Positions 16,739 through 26,206 of a stretch of 64,000 nt of DNA are shown here, piece by piece. The position numbers were made by a program, and so were the translations under genes. The notes beneath the pieces were generated by a model. It worked only from the letters and a program-made list of their open reading frames with translations. It was not told the origin of the DNA and did not search any database. Within the stretch, counting starts at the first letter, position 1; each line of letters starts with the position of its first letter. Source of the stretch: Clostridia bacterium (GTDB lineage: Bacteria; Bacillota; Clostridia; Saccharofermentanales; Saccharofermentanaceae); NCBI GenBank assembly GCA_024403775.1, contig JAKSRE010000011.1:17738-81737 (forward strand), given 5' to 3'.

Positions 16739-17518
16739 ATGAAAGTTGTAATTCTTGCAGGCGGATTTGGAACAAGAATCAGCGAAGAGAGTGTTTTAAA
16801 GCCAAAGCCAATGGTAGAGATTGGTTCAAAGCCTATTTTGTGGCACATCATGAAGTATTATTCTTCATTCGGATATAACGATTTTATTATCTGCTGTGGA
16901 TATAAGCAGTATGTTATCAAAGAGTGGTTTGCAGATTATTATCTTCACAACTCTGATATTACTTTCGATTTTACTCAGGACAATAAGATGATTGTTCACA
17001 GCAATCACACAGAGCCATGGAAGGTTACTCTTGTAGATACTGGTCTTAACACAATGACTGGTGGACGTATCAAGAGAATCAAGAAATATGTTGGCGATGA
17101 GCCATTTATGCTCACTTATGGTGACGGTGTCAGCGATGTTGATATCGATGCACTTGTAAAATATCATAATGAGCATGGCAAGATTGCAACAATCACAGCA
17201 GTAAGAGTTGGTCAGCAGTTCGGCTGCCTTGATATGACTGAGGATGGTTCAATCACAAAGTTCAGAGAGAAGAGCGATAACGACGGTGCCATCATTAATG
17301 GCGGTTATATGGTTTTAAATCCTGAAGTTTTTGATTATATCGAGGGTGACAGCACACCATTTGAGAAGGCTCCAATTGAGAACCTTGCAAAAGATGGCGA
17401 GCTTAAGGCTTTTGTTCATGAAGGTTTCTGGAAATGTATGGATACCAAGCGTGATAAAGAGAGACTTGAAGAGCTTATTGCAGATGGCAAGGCACCTTGG
17501 ATTAAGTGGGAGAACTGA
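16739..17518 (+). CDS. rfbF: Glucose-1-phosphate cytidylyltransferase
   Basis: 259 residues. It joins CTP and glucose-1-phosphate to give CDP-glucose, the first step to CDP-linked 3,6-dideoxyhexoses. The N-terminus has the nucleotidyltransferase signature LAGGFGTRISEESVLKPKP and later MVEIGSKPILWHIMKYY, both characteristic of RfbF/AscA. GGAGG lies 6-10 bases before the ATG. It starts a cluster of eight co-directional genes ending at 27310; the next gene begins 3 bp after its stop. Confidence 0.96.
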   Translation: MKVVILAGGFGTRISEESVLKPKPMVEIGSKPILWHIMKYYSSFGYNDFIICCGYKQYVIKEWFADYYLHNSDITFDFTQDNKMIVHSNHTEPWKVTLVDTGLNTMTGGRIKRIKKYVGDEPFMLTYGDGVSDVDIDALVKYHNEHGKIATITAVRVGQQFGCLDMTEDGSITKFREKSDNDGAIINGGYMVLNPEVFDYIEGDSTPFEKAPIENLAKDGELKAFVHEGFWKCMDTKRDKERLEELIADGKAPWIKWEN

Positions 17519-17521
17519 TAG

Positions 17522-18583
17522 ATGGCAAATCTTGATTTAAGTTTTTTTAGTGGTAAGAGAGTTTTCCTTACAGGACATACAGGTTTTAAGGGTTCATGGA
17601 TGAGCAGAATTCTTGTTAACAGCGGCGCTGTTTTAACAGGATTCTCACTTAACCCACCAACAGAGCCATCACTTTTTAAGATGAGCGGCGTGGAAGATAA
17701 GATGACTTCCGTTATCGGAGATATAAGAGATTTTGAAGCTTTATATAAGGCTTTCGCAGAGGCTAAGCCAGAGATAGTAATCCATATGGCGGCTCAGCCG
17801 ATTGTAAGAGATTCCTATAAGGATCCACGTTATACTTATGACACAAATGTTATGGGTACAGTAAATATCTTAGAGTGCGTAAGACTTACAGATTCAGTAA
17901 AATCTTTCCTCAATGTCACAACAGACAAGGTTTACAAGAACAATGAATGGGAATGGGGTTACAGAGAAGATGAGCCACTTGATGGCTTTGATCCTTATTC
18001 AAATTCAAAGTCATGTAGTGAGCTTGTTACACACAGCTATAAGGCAAGTTTCTTTGCTGACAGAGACATAGCTATCTCAACAGCAAGAGCAGGTAATGTA
18101 ATTGGTGGTGGAGATTTTGCAAATGACAGAATCATCCCTGATTCAATCAGAGCTATTGCTGAAGAGAGGGACATCATCGTAAGAAATCCATACTCAACAA
18201 GACCATATCAGCATGTATTAGAGCCAGTTATGGCATATCTCATGATTGTAAAAGAGCAATATGACAATAAGGATTTGGCTTCCTGGTTTAATGTTGGTCC
18301 AGATGACTGTGACTGCGTTACAACTGGTGATCTGGTTACCAAGTTCTGTAATTCATGGGGCAACGGACTTACCTGGGTTAATAAGGCAGAAAAGGATGCT
18401 CCACATGAGGCGAACTTCTTAAAGCTTGATTCAAGTAAGTTAAAGAAGACTTTTGGATGGAGACCTACATGGCATATCGATACCACAATCGACAAGATTA
18501 CTGAGTGGACCAAGGTTTATTTTGAAGGTGACGATATACCATCAGTAATGGATAAGCAAATCGCAGATTTTCTTAGAGACTAA
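17522..18583 (+). CDS. rfbG: CDP-glucose 4,6-dehydratase
   Basis: 353 residues, an extended short-chain dehydrogenase/reductase. It converts CDP-glucose to CDP-4-keto-6-deoxyglucose with bound NAD+. The N-terminal nucleotide-binding stretch reads FLTGHTGFKGSW, and the conserved TTDKVYKNNEW and DPYSNSKSCSEL segments (Tyr-x3-Lys) are present. Length and sequence match RfbG/AscB. It lies between rfbF and rfbH in the order known from dideoxyhexose loci. Confidence 0.96.
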   Translation: MANLDLSFFSGKRVFLTGHTGFKGSWMSRILVNSGAVLTGFSLNPPTEPSLFKMSGVEDKMTSVIGDIRDFEALYKAFAEAKPEIVIHMAAQPIVRDSYKDPRYTYDTNVMGTVNILECVRLTDSVKSFLNVTTDKVYKNNEWEWGYREDEPLDGFDPYSNSKSCSELVTHSYKASFFADRDIAISTARAGNVIGGGDFANDRIIPDSIRAIAEERDIIVRNPYSTRPYQHVLEPVMAYLMIVKEQYDNKDLASWFNVGPDDCDCVTTGDLVTKFCNSWGNGLTWVNKAEKDAPHEANFLKLDSSKLKKTFGWRPTWHIDTTIDKITEWTKVYFEGDDIPSVMDKQIADFLRD

Positions 18584-18652
18584 TTTTTTATAAAACAGAA
18601 GACTTTCGAAAAAGAATAGAAACGAAAAGCAAACACAAAGGAGATAAGACAG

Positions 18653-19990
18653 ATGTTTGAGAATATGACAGAAGCACAGGCAAAGGAACAGATTCTTGGA
18701 ATGGTAAGCGAGTACTGTGATAAGTTCCACGCTGTTAAGGCATATGAAGAGGGTGACAGAATCCCTTATGCAAGAAGAGTATATGACCACGAGGAGATGG
18801 TAAATCTCGTAGACAGTTCTCTTGAGTTCTGGCTTACTGCAGGTAGATATACAGATCAGTTCGAGAAGGCTTTTGCTGAGTATCTTGGTGTTAAGTTCTG
18901 CTCACTTGTAAATTCAGGTTCTTCAGCTAACCTCAATGCATTTATGGCTTTGACAAGTCCGCTTCTTGGCGACAGAAAGATCAACAGAGGCGATGAGGTT
19001 ATTACTGTAGCAGCAGGCTTCCCTACAACAGTTGCTCCTGTTATTCAGTATGGTGCAATTCCTGTTTTCGTTGATGTTACTATTCCACAGTACAATATTG
19101 ATGTTACAAAGCTTGAAGAGGCTTTATCTGATAAGACTAAGGCAGTTATGATTGCTCACACTCTTGGTAACCCATTTGATTTGGGTGCTGTTAAGGCTTT
19201 CTGTGATAAGCACAACCTCTGGCTTGTAGAAGATAACTGCGATGCTTTGGGTTCAAAGTACACAATTAATGGTGAGGAGAAGTTCACAGGTACAATCGGT
19301 GATATTGGTACTTCATCTTTCTATCCACCACATCACATGACAATGGGTGAAGGTGGTGCTGTTTATACAAATAACCCTATTCTTCATAAGGCAATTCGTT
19401 CAATGCGTGACTGGGGTAGAGACTGTATCTGTCCTTCAGGAAGAGACAACTTCTGCGGCCACAGATTCGATAAGCAGTATGGCGAATTACCACTTGGTTA
19501 TGATCACAAGTATGTATATTCACACTTCGGATATAACCTTAAGGCTACTGATCTTCAGGCAGCTGTAGGATGCGCTCAGATTGTTAAGTTCCCTTCATTT
19601 GTTGAGAGAAGAAGACATAACTTTGACAGACTTCTTGCTGGACTTAAGGGCACAGAGGATAAGCTTATTCTTCCAGTTCCTTGTGAGAATTCAAGACCAT
19701 CATGGTTCGGTTTCCTTATTACTTGTAAGGAAGGCGTTGAGAGAATCAAGGTTGTTGATTATATCGAGAGCCACGGAGTTCAGACAAGAATGCTCTTTGC
19801 TGGTAACCTTACAAAGCACCCTTGCTTTGATGAGATGAGAAAAACAGGTGAGGGCTACAGAGTAGTTGGCGAACTTAAGAATACAGACAGAATCATGAAC
19901 GATACTTTCTGGGTAGGCGTATATCCAGGAATGACAGATGAGATGATTGACTATATGGCAAAGACCATTAAGGAAGCATTGGAGGCTTAA
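18653..19990 (+). CDS. rfbH: CDP-4-keto-6-deoxyglucose 3-dehydratase (E1)
   Basis: 445 residues. A pyridoxamine-phosphate, iron-sulfur enzyme that removes the C3 hydroxyl of CDP-4-keto-6-deoxyglucose. The usual PLP-binding Lys is replaced by His (HH at 227-228 in FYPPHHMTMGEGG), as in E1 and ColD enzymes. A Cys196, Cys258, Cys260, Cys268 set (C-x61-C-x1-C-x7-C) fits the unusual [2Fe-2S] motif known for Yersinia E1, which indicates a need for an electron-donating reductase. No such E3 reductase gene (RfbI/AscD) lies in the window. A strong AAAGGAG site precedes the ATG. Confidence 0.95.
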   Translation: MFENMTEAQAKEQILGMVSEYCDKFHAVKAYEEGDRIPYARRVYDHEEMVNLVDSSLEFWLTAGRYTDQFEKAFAEYLGVKFCSLVNSGSSANLNAFMALTSPLLGDRKINRGDEVITVAAGFPTTVAPVIQYGAIPVFVDVTIPQYNIDVTKLEEALSDKTKAVMIAHTLGNPFDLGAVKAFCDKHNLWLVEDNCDALGSKYTINGEEKFTGTIGDIGTSSFYPPHHMTMGEGGAVYTNNPILHKAIRSMRDWGRDCICPSGRDNFCGHRFDKQYGELPLGYDHKYVYSHFGYNLKATDLQAAVGCAQIVKFPSFVERRRHNFDRLLAGLKGTEDKLILPVPCENSRPSWFGFLITCKEGVERIKVVDYIESHGVQTRMLFAGNLTKHPCFDEMRKTGEGYRVVGELKNTDRIMNDTFWVGVYPGMTDEMIDYMAKTIKEALEA

Positions 19991-20096
19991 TCAATCTCCT
20001 TTTTGGATATATTTCCTTCTCGAAAGGCTAGAATAAAAAACATTCTGACCTTTCAGACTAAAGTTTATTAACGACACAGAATTAGAGGCTTAGATA

Positions 20097-22355
20097 ATGA
20101 GAGAAATCAGTTTGCTTGACTGCACATTGCGAGACGGCGGATATGTAAATGACTGGAAGTTTGGTAAGAATACTATCATCAGTATTTTTGAGCGACTTGT
20201 TGCATCAGGCGTCGAATTTATTGAGATTGGTTTTCTTGACCAGAGAAGACCATTTGATCCAAACAGAAGCATCATCCCTGATGTTAAGTCCGTAAATAAG
20301 ATTTATGGAAATCTTGATAAGGGTAATGCCCAGCTCGTTGGAATGATTGACTATGGCACATTGGATATCGATAAGATTATTCCATGCAGCGAGAGCTGTC
20401 TTGATGGAATCAGAGTAATTTTTAAAAAGCACTTAAGAGAAGAGGCTCTTAACTATATAGCTCAGATTAAGGCGCTTGGTTATAAAGTTTTTGCACAGCT
20501 TGTATCTATTACAAGTTATTCTGATGAAGAATTAATGGATCTTATAAGACTTGCAAATGAGGTTAAGCCTTATGCAGTATCCATGGTAGATACCTATGGT
20601 CTTTGTCATAGTGATACACTGATGCACTATGCTGATCTTCTCGATGAGAAATTAGATAAAGAAATAAGCCTTGGTTATCATGCACATAATAATTTCCAGC
20701 TTGGCTATGCAAACTGCATTGAACTTTTAAGTAAGAAGACAGAACGTAATGTATTAGTAGACGGTACTGTATTTGGTATGGGTAAGAGCGCAGGTAACTG
20801 TCCTGTTGAGCTTCTTGGTATGTACTTAAATGACCGTCATGGCAAAAATTATGATATTAACCAGTTCCTTGAGGCTGCGGACTCAAATGTTATGAGTATC
20901 TATAATGAGGCACCTTGGGGTTATTCAATGTTCTACTTCATTGCAGCATCTAATGACTGCCATCCTTCATATGTAAGTTATCTCATGAAGAAGAGAACTC
21001 TCTCAATAAGATCAATCAATCATATCCTTAAGAAGCTTCAGGGAGATAAAAAGCTCCTTTATGATGAGAAGTTAATTGAGGATTTGTATATTGAGCATCA
21101 GGAAAAAGAGATTGACGATAAGGAAGATTTAAGAAGATTATCTGAGGAATTAAACGGTAAGAAGATTCTTATCTTGGGACCTGGCAACAGTGTAGTTAAT
21201 GAGAAGGAAAAAGTTCACAATTTTGTAGTTAAGAATAATCCTGTAGTTATCTCAATTAACTTTATCCCTTCTGAGATTAAGCCTGAATTCTGCTTCATTA
21301 CTAATGCCAAGAGATTTGTTCAGCTCTCACAAAGCTTAGCTAAGAATGCAGATACTTTTAAGGTTATTGCTACTTCAAATGTAACAAGTTCAACATTTAA
21401 TTTTGACTATAAACTTAAGTATTCGAGCCTTTTGGATTTTAATGCACAGATTATCGATAACTCATTTTTGATGCTTCTTAAGGTGCTTAATAAGCTCGGT
21501 GTAAGTTCTGTTGCTGCAGCTGGATTTGATGGCTACAGAACAGATAATATGCCAAATTACTTTAATCCTGACATGGAGTATGTGTTTACTTCAAATGAGG
21601 CTTCCGAACTTAATGATTATGTTATCGGTGAATTAAACAAACTCTCATCAGGAATAAAAGTTGACTTCATTACAAAGTCTTATTATGACGTAATTAGAAA
21701 TTATAAGGCAGTTCTTTTTGATCTCGATGGAACAATACTTGATACTTCGGAGGGTGTTCTCGAATCAGTAAGAGATACTATTACAAAACTTAATCTTAAG
21801 GAACTTACAAATGCTGAGATAAAGACTTTTATCGGTCCTCCAGTTGAGTGGTCTTTTAAGGATAAGTGTGGTATGGATGGAGAGGATCTTGTTGAGACCT
21901 GTAAGGTATTCAGAGACATCTATGCCAATAGAAATCTTCTTCGCGCTACGCCTTATGAGGGTATTTTTGAACTTATGGCAAAGCTTAAAGAGAAGGGTAT
22001 TAAACTTGCTGTAGCAACATATAAGAAGGAAGCCTATACAGGAAGACTTCTTGATGAATATGGTTTTGACAAATATCTTGATATTTTCCATGGATCAGAT
22101 CCAGAAGGAAAACTATTGAAGTCAGATATCATCGAACTCTGCCTTAAGGAGATGGGCGTAACTAGTTACGCTGATGTTCTTATGGTAGGCGACTCCAAGC
22201 ATGATGCTGGTGGAGCAGCTTCTCTTGGAATTGATTTTGCAGGTGTATCTTATGGCTTCGGATTCGGCGAAGGCGATTTTGCAGCTGATGACATTAATGA
22301 TTATCCACATGTAGCTTATGTTGATAAGCCACTTGAATTATTGAATTTGTTTTAA
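20097..22355 (+). CDS. Three-part fusion: HMGL-like aldolase, Rossmann-like domain, HAD phosphatase
   Basis: 752 residues. Residues about 1-270 form a DRE-TIM/HMG-CoA-lyase-like aldolase domain, opening with LLDCTLRDGGYVNDW as in 4-hydroxy-2-oxovalerate aldolases; HxH in YHAHNNF supplies metal ligands. Residues about 345-520 look like a separate alpha/beta domain starting ILILGPGNSV. Residues about 535-752 are a HAD hydrolase with DLDGTILDT and VLMVGDSKHDAGG, like phosphoglycolate phosphatase. Similar aldolases occur beside ThDP enzymes in polysaccharide loci, but the fused arrangement is unusual. It may make or consume a 2-keto acid for the neighbouring ThDP enzyme; that role is inference. 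Confidence 0.8.
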   Translation: MREISLLDCTLRDGGYVNDWKFGKNTIISIFERLVASGVEFIEIGFLDQRRPFDPNRSIIPDVKSVNKIYGNLDKGNAQLVGMIDYGTLDIDKIIPCSESCLDGIRVIFKKHLREEALNYIAQIKALGYKVFAQLVSITSYSDEELMDLIRLANEVKPYAVSMVDTYGLCHSDTLMHYADLLDEKLDKEISLGYHAHNNFQLGYANCIELLSKKTERNVLVDGTVFGMGKSAGNCPVELLGMYLNDRHGKNYDINQFLEAADSNVMSIYNEAPWGYSMFYFIAASNDCHPSYVSYLMKKRTLSIRSINHILKKLQGDKKLLYDEKLIEDLYIEHQEKEIDDKEDLRRLSEELNGKKILILGPGNSVVNEKEKVHNFVVKNNPVVISINFIPSEIKPEFCFITNAKRFVQLSQSLAKNADTFKVIATSNVTSSTFNFDYKLKYSSLLDFNAQIIDNSFLMLLKVLNKLGVSSVAAAGFDGYRTDNMPNYFNPDMEYVFTSNEASELNDYVIGELNKLSSGIKVDFITKSYYDVIRNYKAVLFDLDGTILDTSEGVLESVRDTITKLNLKELTNAEIKTFIGPPVEWSFKDKCGMDGEDLVETCKVFRDIYANRNLLRATPYEGIFELMAKLKEKGIKLAVATYKKEAYTGRLLDEYGFDKYLDIFHGSDPEGKLLKSDIIELCLKEMGVTSYADVLMVGDSKHDAGGAASLGIDFAGVSYGFGFGEGDFAADDINDYPHVAYVDKPLELLNLF

Positions 22356-22377
22356 TTTACTTACGGAGGAATACAGT

Positions 22378-24198
22378 ATGAAAATCAAAGTAGCACAGTT
22401 AATTGCTGATTTTCTGACTGAACGCGGTGTAACACATATGTTTACCGTTACAGGCGGTGGAGCAATGCATTTAAACGATGCTTTCGGACATAAGGAAGGC
22501 CTTACATGTATTTATAATCATCATGAGCAGGCTTCTTCTATTGCTGCCGAGGGTTATGCAAGACTTACAGGAAATATCGCAGGTCTCTGCGTTACTTCTG
22601 GTCCTGGTGGTACAAATGCTATTACAGGTGTAATGGGTGGTTACCTTGATTCTATTCCAATGTTTGTTGTATCTGGTCAGGTTAAGAGAGAGACAACAAT
22701 CTGGGCTTGTCCTGAGCTTCCTTTAAGACAGCTCGGAGACCAGGAGTTCCCAATCATCAATAGTGTAGGTTCAATGACCAAGTATGCAGTAATGATTACT
22801 GAGCCAAATGATATTTTATATCACTTACAGAAGGCATGGTTCCTCGCTAATAACGGACGTAAGGGACCAGTATGGCTTGATGTTCCACTTGATGTTCAGG
22901 GTGCTATCGTTGAGATGGATGATCTTAAGGTATTTGATGGTACAGAAGAGGCTGATTTCCTTATGGAGGAAGAGAAGCCAGAGTATTCTTCTGATACAAC
23001 AAAGGCTATCCTCGATAAGATTTATAATGCAAAAAGACCTGTTATTCTTGCTGGTACAGGCATAAGACTTGCAAACGGATATAGCGAGTTTAAGAAGGCT
23101 GTTGAAAAGCTTCAGATTCCAGTAGTTACAGCATGGAATGCACATGATGTAATGGAAGATGATAATCCATATTACTGCGGTCGCCCAGGTACAGTAGGTA
23201 CAAGAGGCGGAAACTTTGTAGTTCAGGAAGCAGATGTTCTTCTTGTTATTGGCTGTCGTATGAATATCAGACAGATTAGTTATAACTACAAGGAATGGGC
23301 AAAGAATGCCTATAAGATTGTTGTTGAGATTGATGAAGCTGAACTTAATAAGCCAACAGTAAATGTTGATATGAAGGTTCACGCAGATCTTCTTGATGTA
23401 TTAAAGTCTATTAATGAATCAGACTATAAAGCAAATCCAGTTCATGCTGAATGGGTTAAGTGGGGAAGAGATATTGATGCAAGATTCCCAGCATGTCTTC
23501 CTGAGTACAATAATGTAACTAAACCAATGAATCCTTATGTATTCATTGACCGTATGTCTAAAACCTTGGATGAAGGTGATAAGGTAATCTGTGGTAATGG
23601 TTCTGCCTGTGTTATTACTTTCCAGGGTATGCACATTAAAAAGGATCAGAGACTTTTTACTAACTCTGGCTGTGCAGCAATGGGTTATGGTTTCCCAGCA
23701 GCACTTGGTGCAGCAGTAGCTGAGGGCGGATCTAGAGTTATCTGTATCGATGGTGATGGTTCATTCCAGATGAATATGCAGGAGATGCAGACTATCGTTT
23801 ATAATAAGCTTAATCTTAAGACATTTATTCTTAATAACAATGGTTATCATTCAATCAGACAGACACAGACCAACCTCTTTAATCCACCTCTTGTTGGTGT
23901 ATGTGATGGTAATGGTTTAAGTTTCCCTGATCTTTGTAAGCTCTCTGATGCTTATGGAATGAGATATGTAAGAATTGATGATTCTTCTGATATCGAGGCA
24001 AAGGTTAAGAAAGTTCTTAGTGGAAACGATCCAGTTCTCTGCGAAGTAGTTGTTGATGAGAAGCAGAACTTTGAGCCAAAGCTCTCTTCAAAGAGACTTC
24101 CTGATGGAACAATGGTATCACCACCTATCGATGATATGTTCCCATTCCTTGACAGAGAAGTCTTTGATGAGATTAAGGCATCAGTGCCAAATAAATAA
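22378..24198 (+). CDS. ThDP-dependent acetolactate-synthase-like enzyme, possible YerE-type sugar acyltransferase
   Basis: 606 residues with the three domains of the acetohydroxyacid synthase family: N-terminal ThDP domain with catalytic Glu50 (NHHEQASS), a central domain, and a C-terminal ThDP-binding motif GDGSFQMN (about 457) ending in LNNNGY. As it sits inside an rfbFGH cluster and not with ilv genes, a role like Yersinia YerE (decarboxylating pyruvate and adding a two-carbon unit to C4 of a CDP-4-keto-3,6-dideoxyhexose) is attractive. A catabolic or biosynthetic acetolactate synthase cannot be excluded. GGAGG precedes the ATG closely. Confidence 0.75.
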   Translation: MKIKVAQLIADFLTERGVTHMFTVTGGGAMHLNDAFGHKEGLTCIYNHHEQASSIAAEGYARLTGNIAGLCVTSGPGGTNAITGVMGGYLDSIPMFVVSGQVKRETTIWACPELPLRQLGDQEFPIINSVGSMTKYAVMITEPNDILYHLQKAWFLANNGRKGPVWLDVPLDVQGAIVEMDDLKVFDGTEEADFLMEEEKPEYSSDTTKAILDKIYNAKRPVILAGTGIRLANGYSEFKKAVEKLQIPVVTAWNAHDVMEDDNPYYCGRPGTVGTRGGNFVVQEADVLLVIGCRMNIRQISYNYKEWAKNAYKIVVEIDEAELNKPTVNVDMKVHADLLDVLKSINESDYKANPVHAEWVKWGRDIDARFPACLPEYNNVTKPMNPYVFIDRMSKTLDEGDKVICGNGSACVITFQGMHIKKDQRLFTNSGCAAMGYGFPAALGAAVAEGGSRVICIDGDGSFQMNMQEMQTIVYNKLNLKTFILNNNGYHSIRQTQTNLFNPPLVGVCDGNGLSFPDLCKLSDAYGMRYVRIDDSSDIEAKVKKVLSGNDPVLCEVVVDEKQNFEPKLSSKRLPDGTMVSPPIDDMFPFLDREVFDEIKASVPNK

Positions 24199-24222
24199 TT
24201 TTGTTTTGGGTAAGTAGAATAT

Positions 24223-25176
24223 ATGAGTACAGCAATAGTAACTGGCAGCACAGGAATGCTTGGCATAGCATTGATAAATAAACTTCTTAGTGAAGGAATT
24301 TCTGTTGTTGCGATAGCACGTCCAAATTCCAAAAGAATTGCTAATATTCCTGAGGATGACAGAGTAACTGTTGTGGAATTGGAGTTATCTGATATCGAAG
24401 AATTACCAGGTATTCTTAATTCACTTGGAATTGAGAAGGCGGAGTATTTTTATCATTTCGCGTGGGACGGAACTTTCGGAGATGCCAGAAACAATATGGA
24501 CGGACAGTTATTAAATGTTCAGGCCGCAGTAAATGCAGTAAGAGCTGCAGCAGATCTTAACTGTGAGGTTTTCCTTGGTGCAGGTTCTCAGGCTGAATAT
24601 GGCCGCGTACCTGATGGCACCAAGTTGTCTTCTACTACTCCGGCAAATCCTGAGAACGGTTATGGAATTGGCAAGCTTTGTGCATGCCATATGACAAGAG
24701 TCGAGGCACATAAATATAATATGAAGCACATCTGGACCAGAATTTTAAGTGTTTATGGTCCTTATGACGGGCTTCACACAATGGTTATGAGTGGCATAGG
24801 AAATATGCTTGATGGAAAGAGAGCTTCCTATACCAAGGGAGAGCAGATGTGGGATTACATTTACTGTAAGGATGCGGCTAATGCTTTTTATCTGGCAGCA
24901 ACCAGAGGAATCGACGGAAGCATCTATCCGATAGGTTCTGGTAAGGTAAGACCGCTTTCTGATTATATAAAGGATATAAGAGACGCGATAAATCCTGAGC
25001 TTGAGATTGGATTTGGCGAGGTTGATTACTATCCTGGACAGGTAATGTATCTTTGTGCAGATATTGATAAGCTCACATCTGATACTGGATTCGTGCCTGA
25101 ATACACTTTCGCTGAAGGTATAAAAGAGACGTTAGAGTATTATAAGAAGTATATTTATTCCTCTCGTGAGTCCTGA
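24223..25176 (+). CDS. NAD(P)-dependent sugar epimerase/dehydratase/reductase (extended SDR)
   Basis: 317 residues. TGSTGMLG at 7-14 binds the dinucleotide; Tyr147 and Lys151 (YGIGK) form the catalytic pair. It resembles CDP-abequose/paratose synthases and other RfbJ-like ketoreductases more than UDP-glucose epimerases, but specificity is a guess. In this cluster it would reduce the 4-keto group, or the side-chain carbonyl added by the ThDP enzyme (a YerF-like step), finishing the CDP-sugar. 24 bp after the previous stop. Confidence 0.75.
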   Translation: MSTAIVTGSTGMLGIALINKLLSEGISVVAIARPNSKRIANIPEDDRVTVVELELSDIEELPGILNSLGIEKAEYFYHFAWDGTFGDARNNMDGQLLNVQAAVNAVRAAADLNCEVFLGAGSQAEYGRVPDGTKLSSTTPANPENGYGIGKLCACHMTRVEAHKYNMKHIWTRILSVYGPYDGLHTMVMSGIGNMLDGKRASYTKGEQMWDYIYCKDAANAFYLAATRGIDGSIYPIGSGKVRPLSDYIKDIRDAINPELEIGFGEVDYYPGQVMYLCADIDKLTSDTGFVPEYTFAEGIKETLEYYKKYIYSSRES

Positions 25177-25220
25177 TTTTTGGTTTAGGGACTTACAAAG
25201 AAATTATAAGGAGAAATTGC

Positions 25221-26174
25221 ATGAAGAAAATCAGTATTCTGATACCTTGCTACAACGAGGAGTTAAATGTAGAGCCGATGGCAAAAGAGCTTAAGGAAAT
25301 GTTCGCTCGTGATTTGCCTAATTATGACTATGAGATTTTGTTTATCGACAACGATTCAAAGGACTTAACAAGACCTAAGCTTCGTAAGATGTGCGAAGAA
25401 GATAAACATATCAAAGCTATCTTTAATGCCAAGAATTTTGGCCAGTTTAATTCTCCATATTATGGAATGCTTCAGACTACTGGTGACTGTACAATCTCCA
25501 TGGTCTGCGATTTCCAGGATCCAATCGAGCTCATTCCTAAGTATGTTAAGGAATGGGAGAATGGCTATAAGATTGTAATTGGAATTAAGACTTCTTCCAA
25601 GGAAAGTAAAATCATGTATTTCTTAAGAAGCCTTTATTATAAGGTAATAAAGAAATTCTCAGATGTTGAGCAGATTGAGCATTTTACTGGTTCTGGTCTT
25701 TATGACAGAAGCTTCGTTAATGTTCTCCGTGATCTTAAAGATCCTAAGCCATTCCTTCGCGGAATTGTTGCTGAATTAGGTTTTGAGCGTAAAGAAATTC
25801 CTTATGAGCAGCCACAAAGACGTGCTGGTAAGACAAGTAATAATTTCTACCGCCTCTATGATGCGGCTATGCTCTCTATTACTTCCTATACAAAGATAGG
25901 ACTTCGTATTGCTACTATTGGCGGCGCCTTTTTGTCTGCAGCAAGCCTTGTAATTGCCTTTGTGTATCTTATATTGAAGCTTCTTCGCTGGGACAGTTTC
26001 CCAGCAGGTATGGCACCAGTTCTTATAGGTATGTTTGTATGGGGTTCTGTACAGATGTTCTTTATCGGACTTCTTGGTGAGTATATTTTGAATATAAACG
26101 ATCGAATTATGAATCGTCCACTCGTTGTTGAGGCAGAGCGACTCAACTTTGATGAGGATGAGAAGAAGTCCTGA
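25221..26174 (+). CDS. Family 2 glycosyltransferase with two C-terminal membrane helices (GtrB/DPM1-like)
   Basis: 317 residues. The GT-A domain starts ISILIPCYNEELNVEPM; FIDNDSKD and CDFQDP supply the metal-binding acidic residues. Two membrane segments lie at about 230-290 and the protein ends in a charged tail. This layout is that of polyprenyl-phosphate glycosyltransferases such as GtrB and ArnC, which load a sugar onto undecaprenyl phosphate for transfer outside the cell. The sugar may be the CDP-linked product of the upstream genes (inference). AAGGAG precedes the ATG. Confidence 0.85.
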   Translation: MKKISILIPCYNEELNVEPMAKELKEMFARDLPNYDYEILFIDNDSKDLTRPKLRKMCEEDKHIKAIFNAKNFGQFNSPYYGMLQTTGDCTISMVCDFQDPIELIPKYVKEWENGYKIVIGIKTSSKESKIMYFLRSLYYKVIKKFSDVEQIEHFTGSGLYDRSFVNVLRDLKDPKPFLRGIVAELGFERKEIPYEQPQRRAGKTSNNFYRLYDAAMLSITSYTKIGLRIATIGGAFLSAASLVIAFVYLILKLLRWDSFPAGMAPVLIGMFVWGSVQMFFIGLLGEYILNINDRIMNRPLVVEAERLNFDEDEKKS

Positions 26175-26206
26175 TAGAGTTTTGGTGTTTTTGAAGGAGA
26201 CGCATT

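Noticed and set aside
22825..23382. 185-codon minus-strand frame opposite the ThDP enzyme
   Set aside because: It lies antisense within a well-conserved enzyme gene; an artefact of the codon usage on the other strand.
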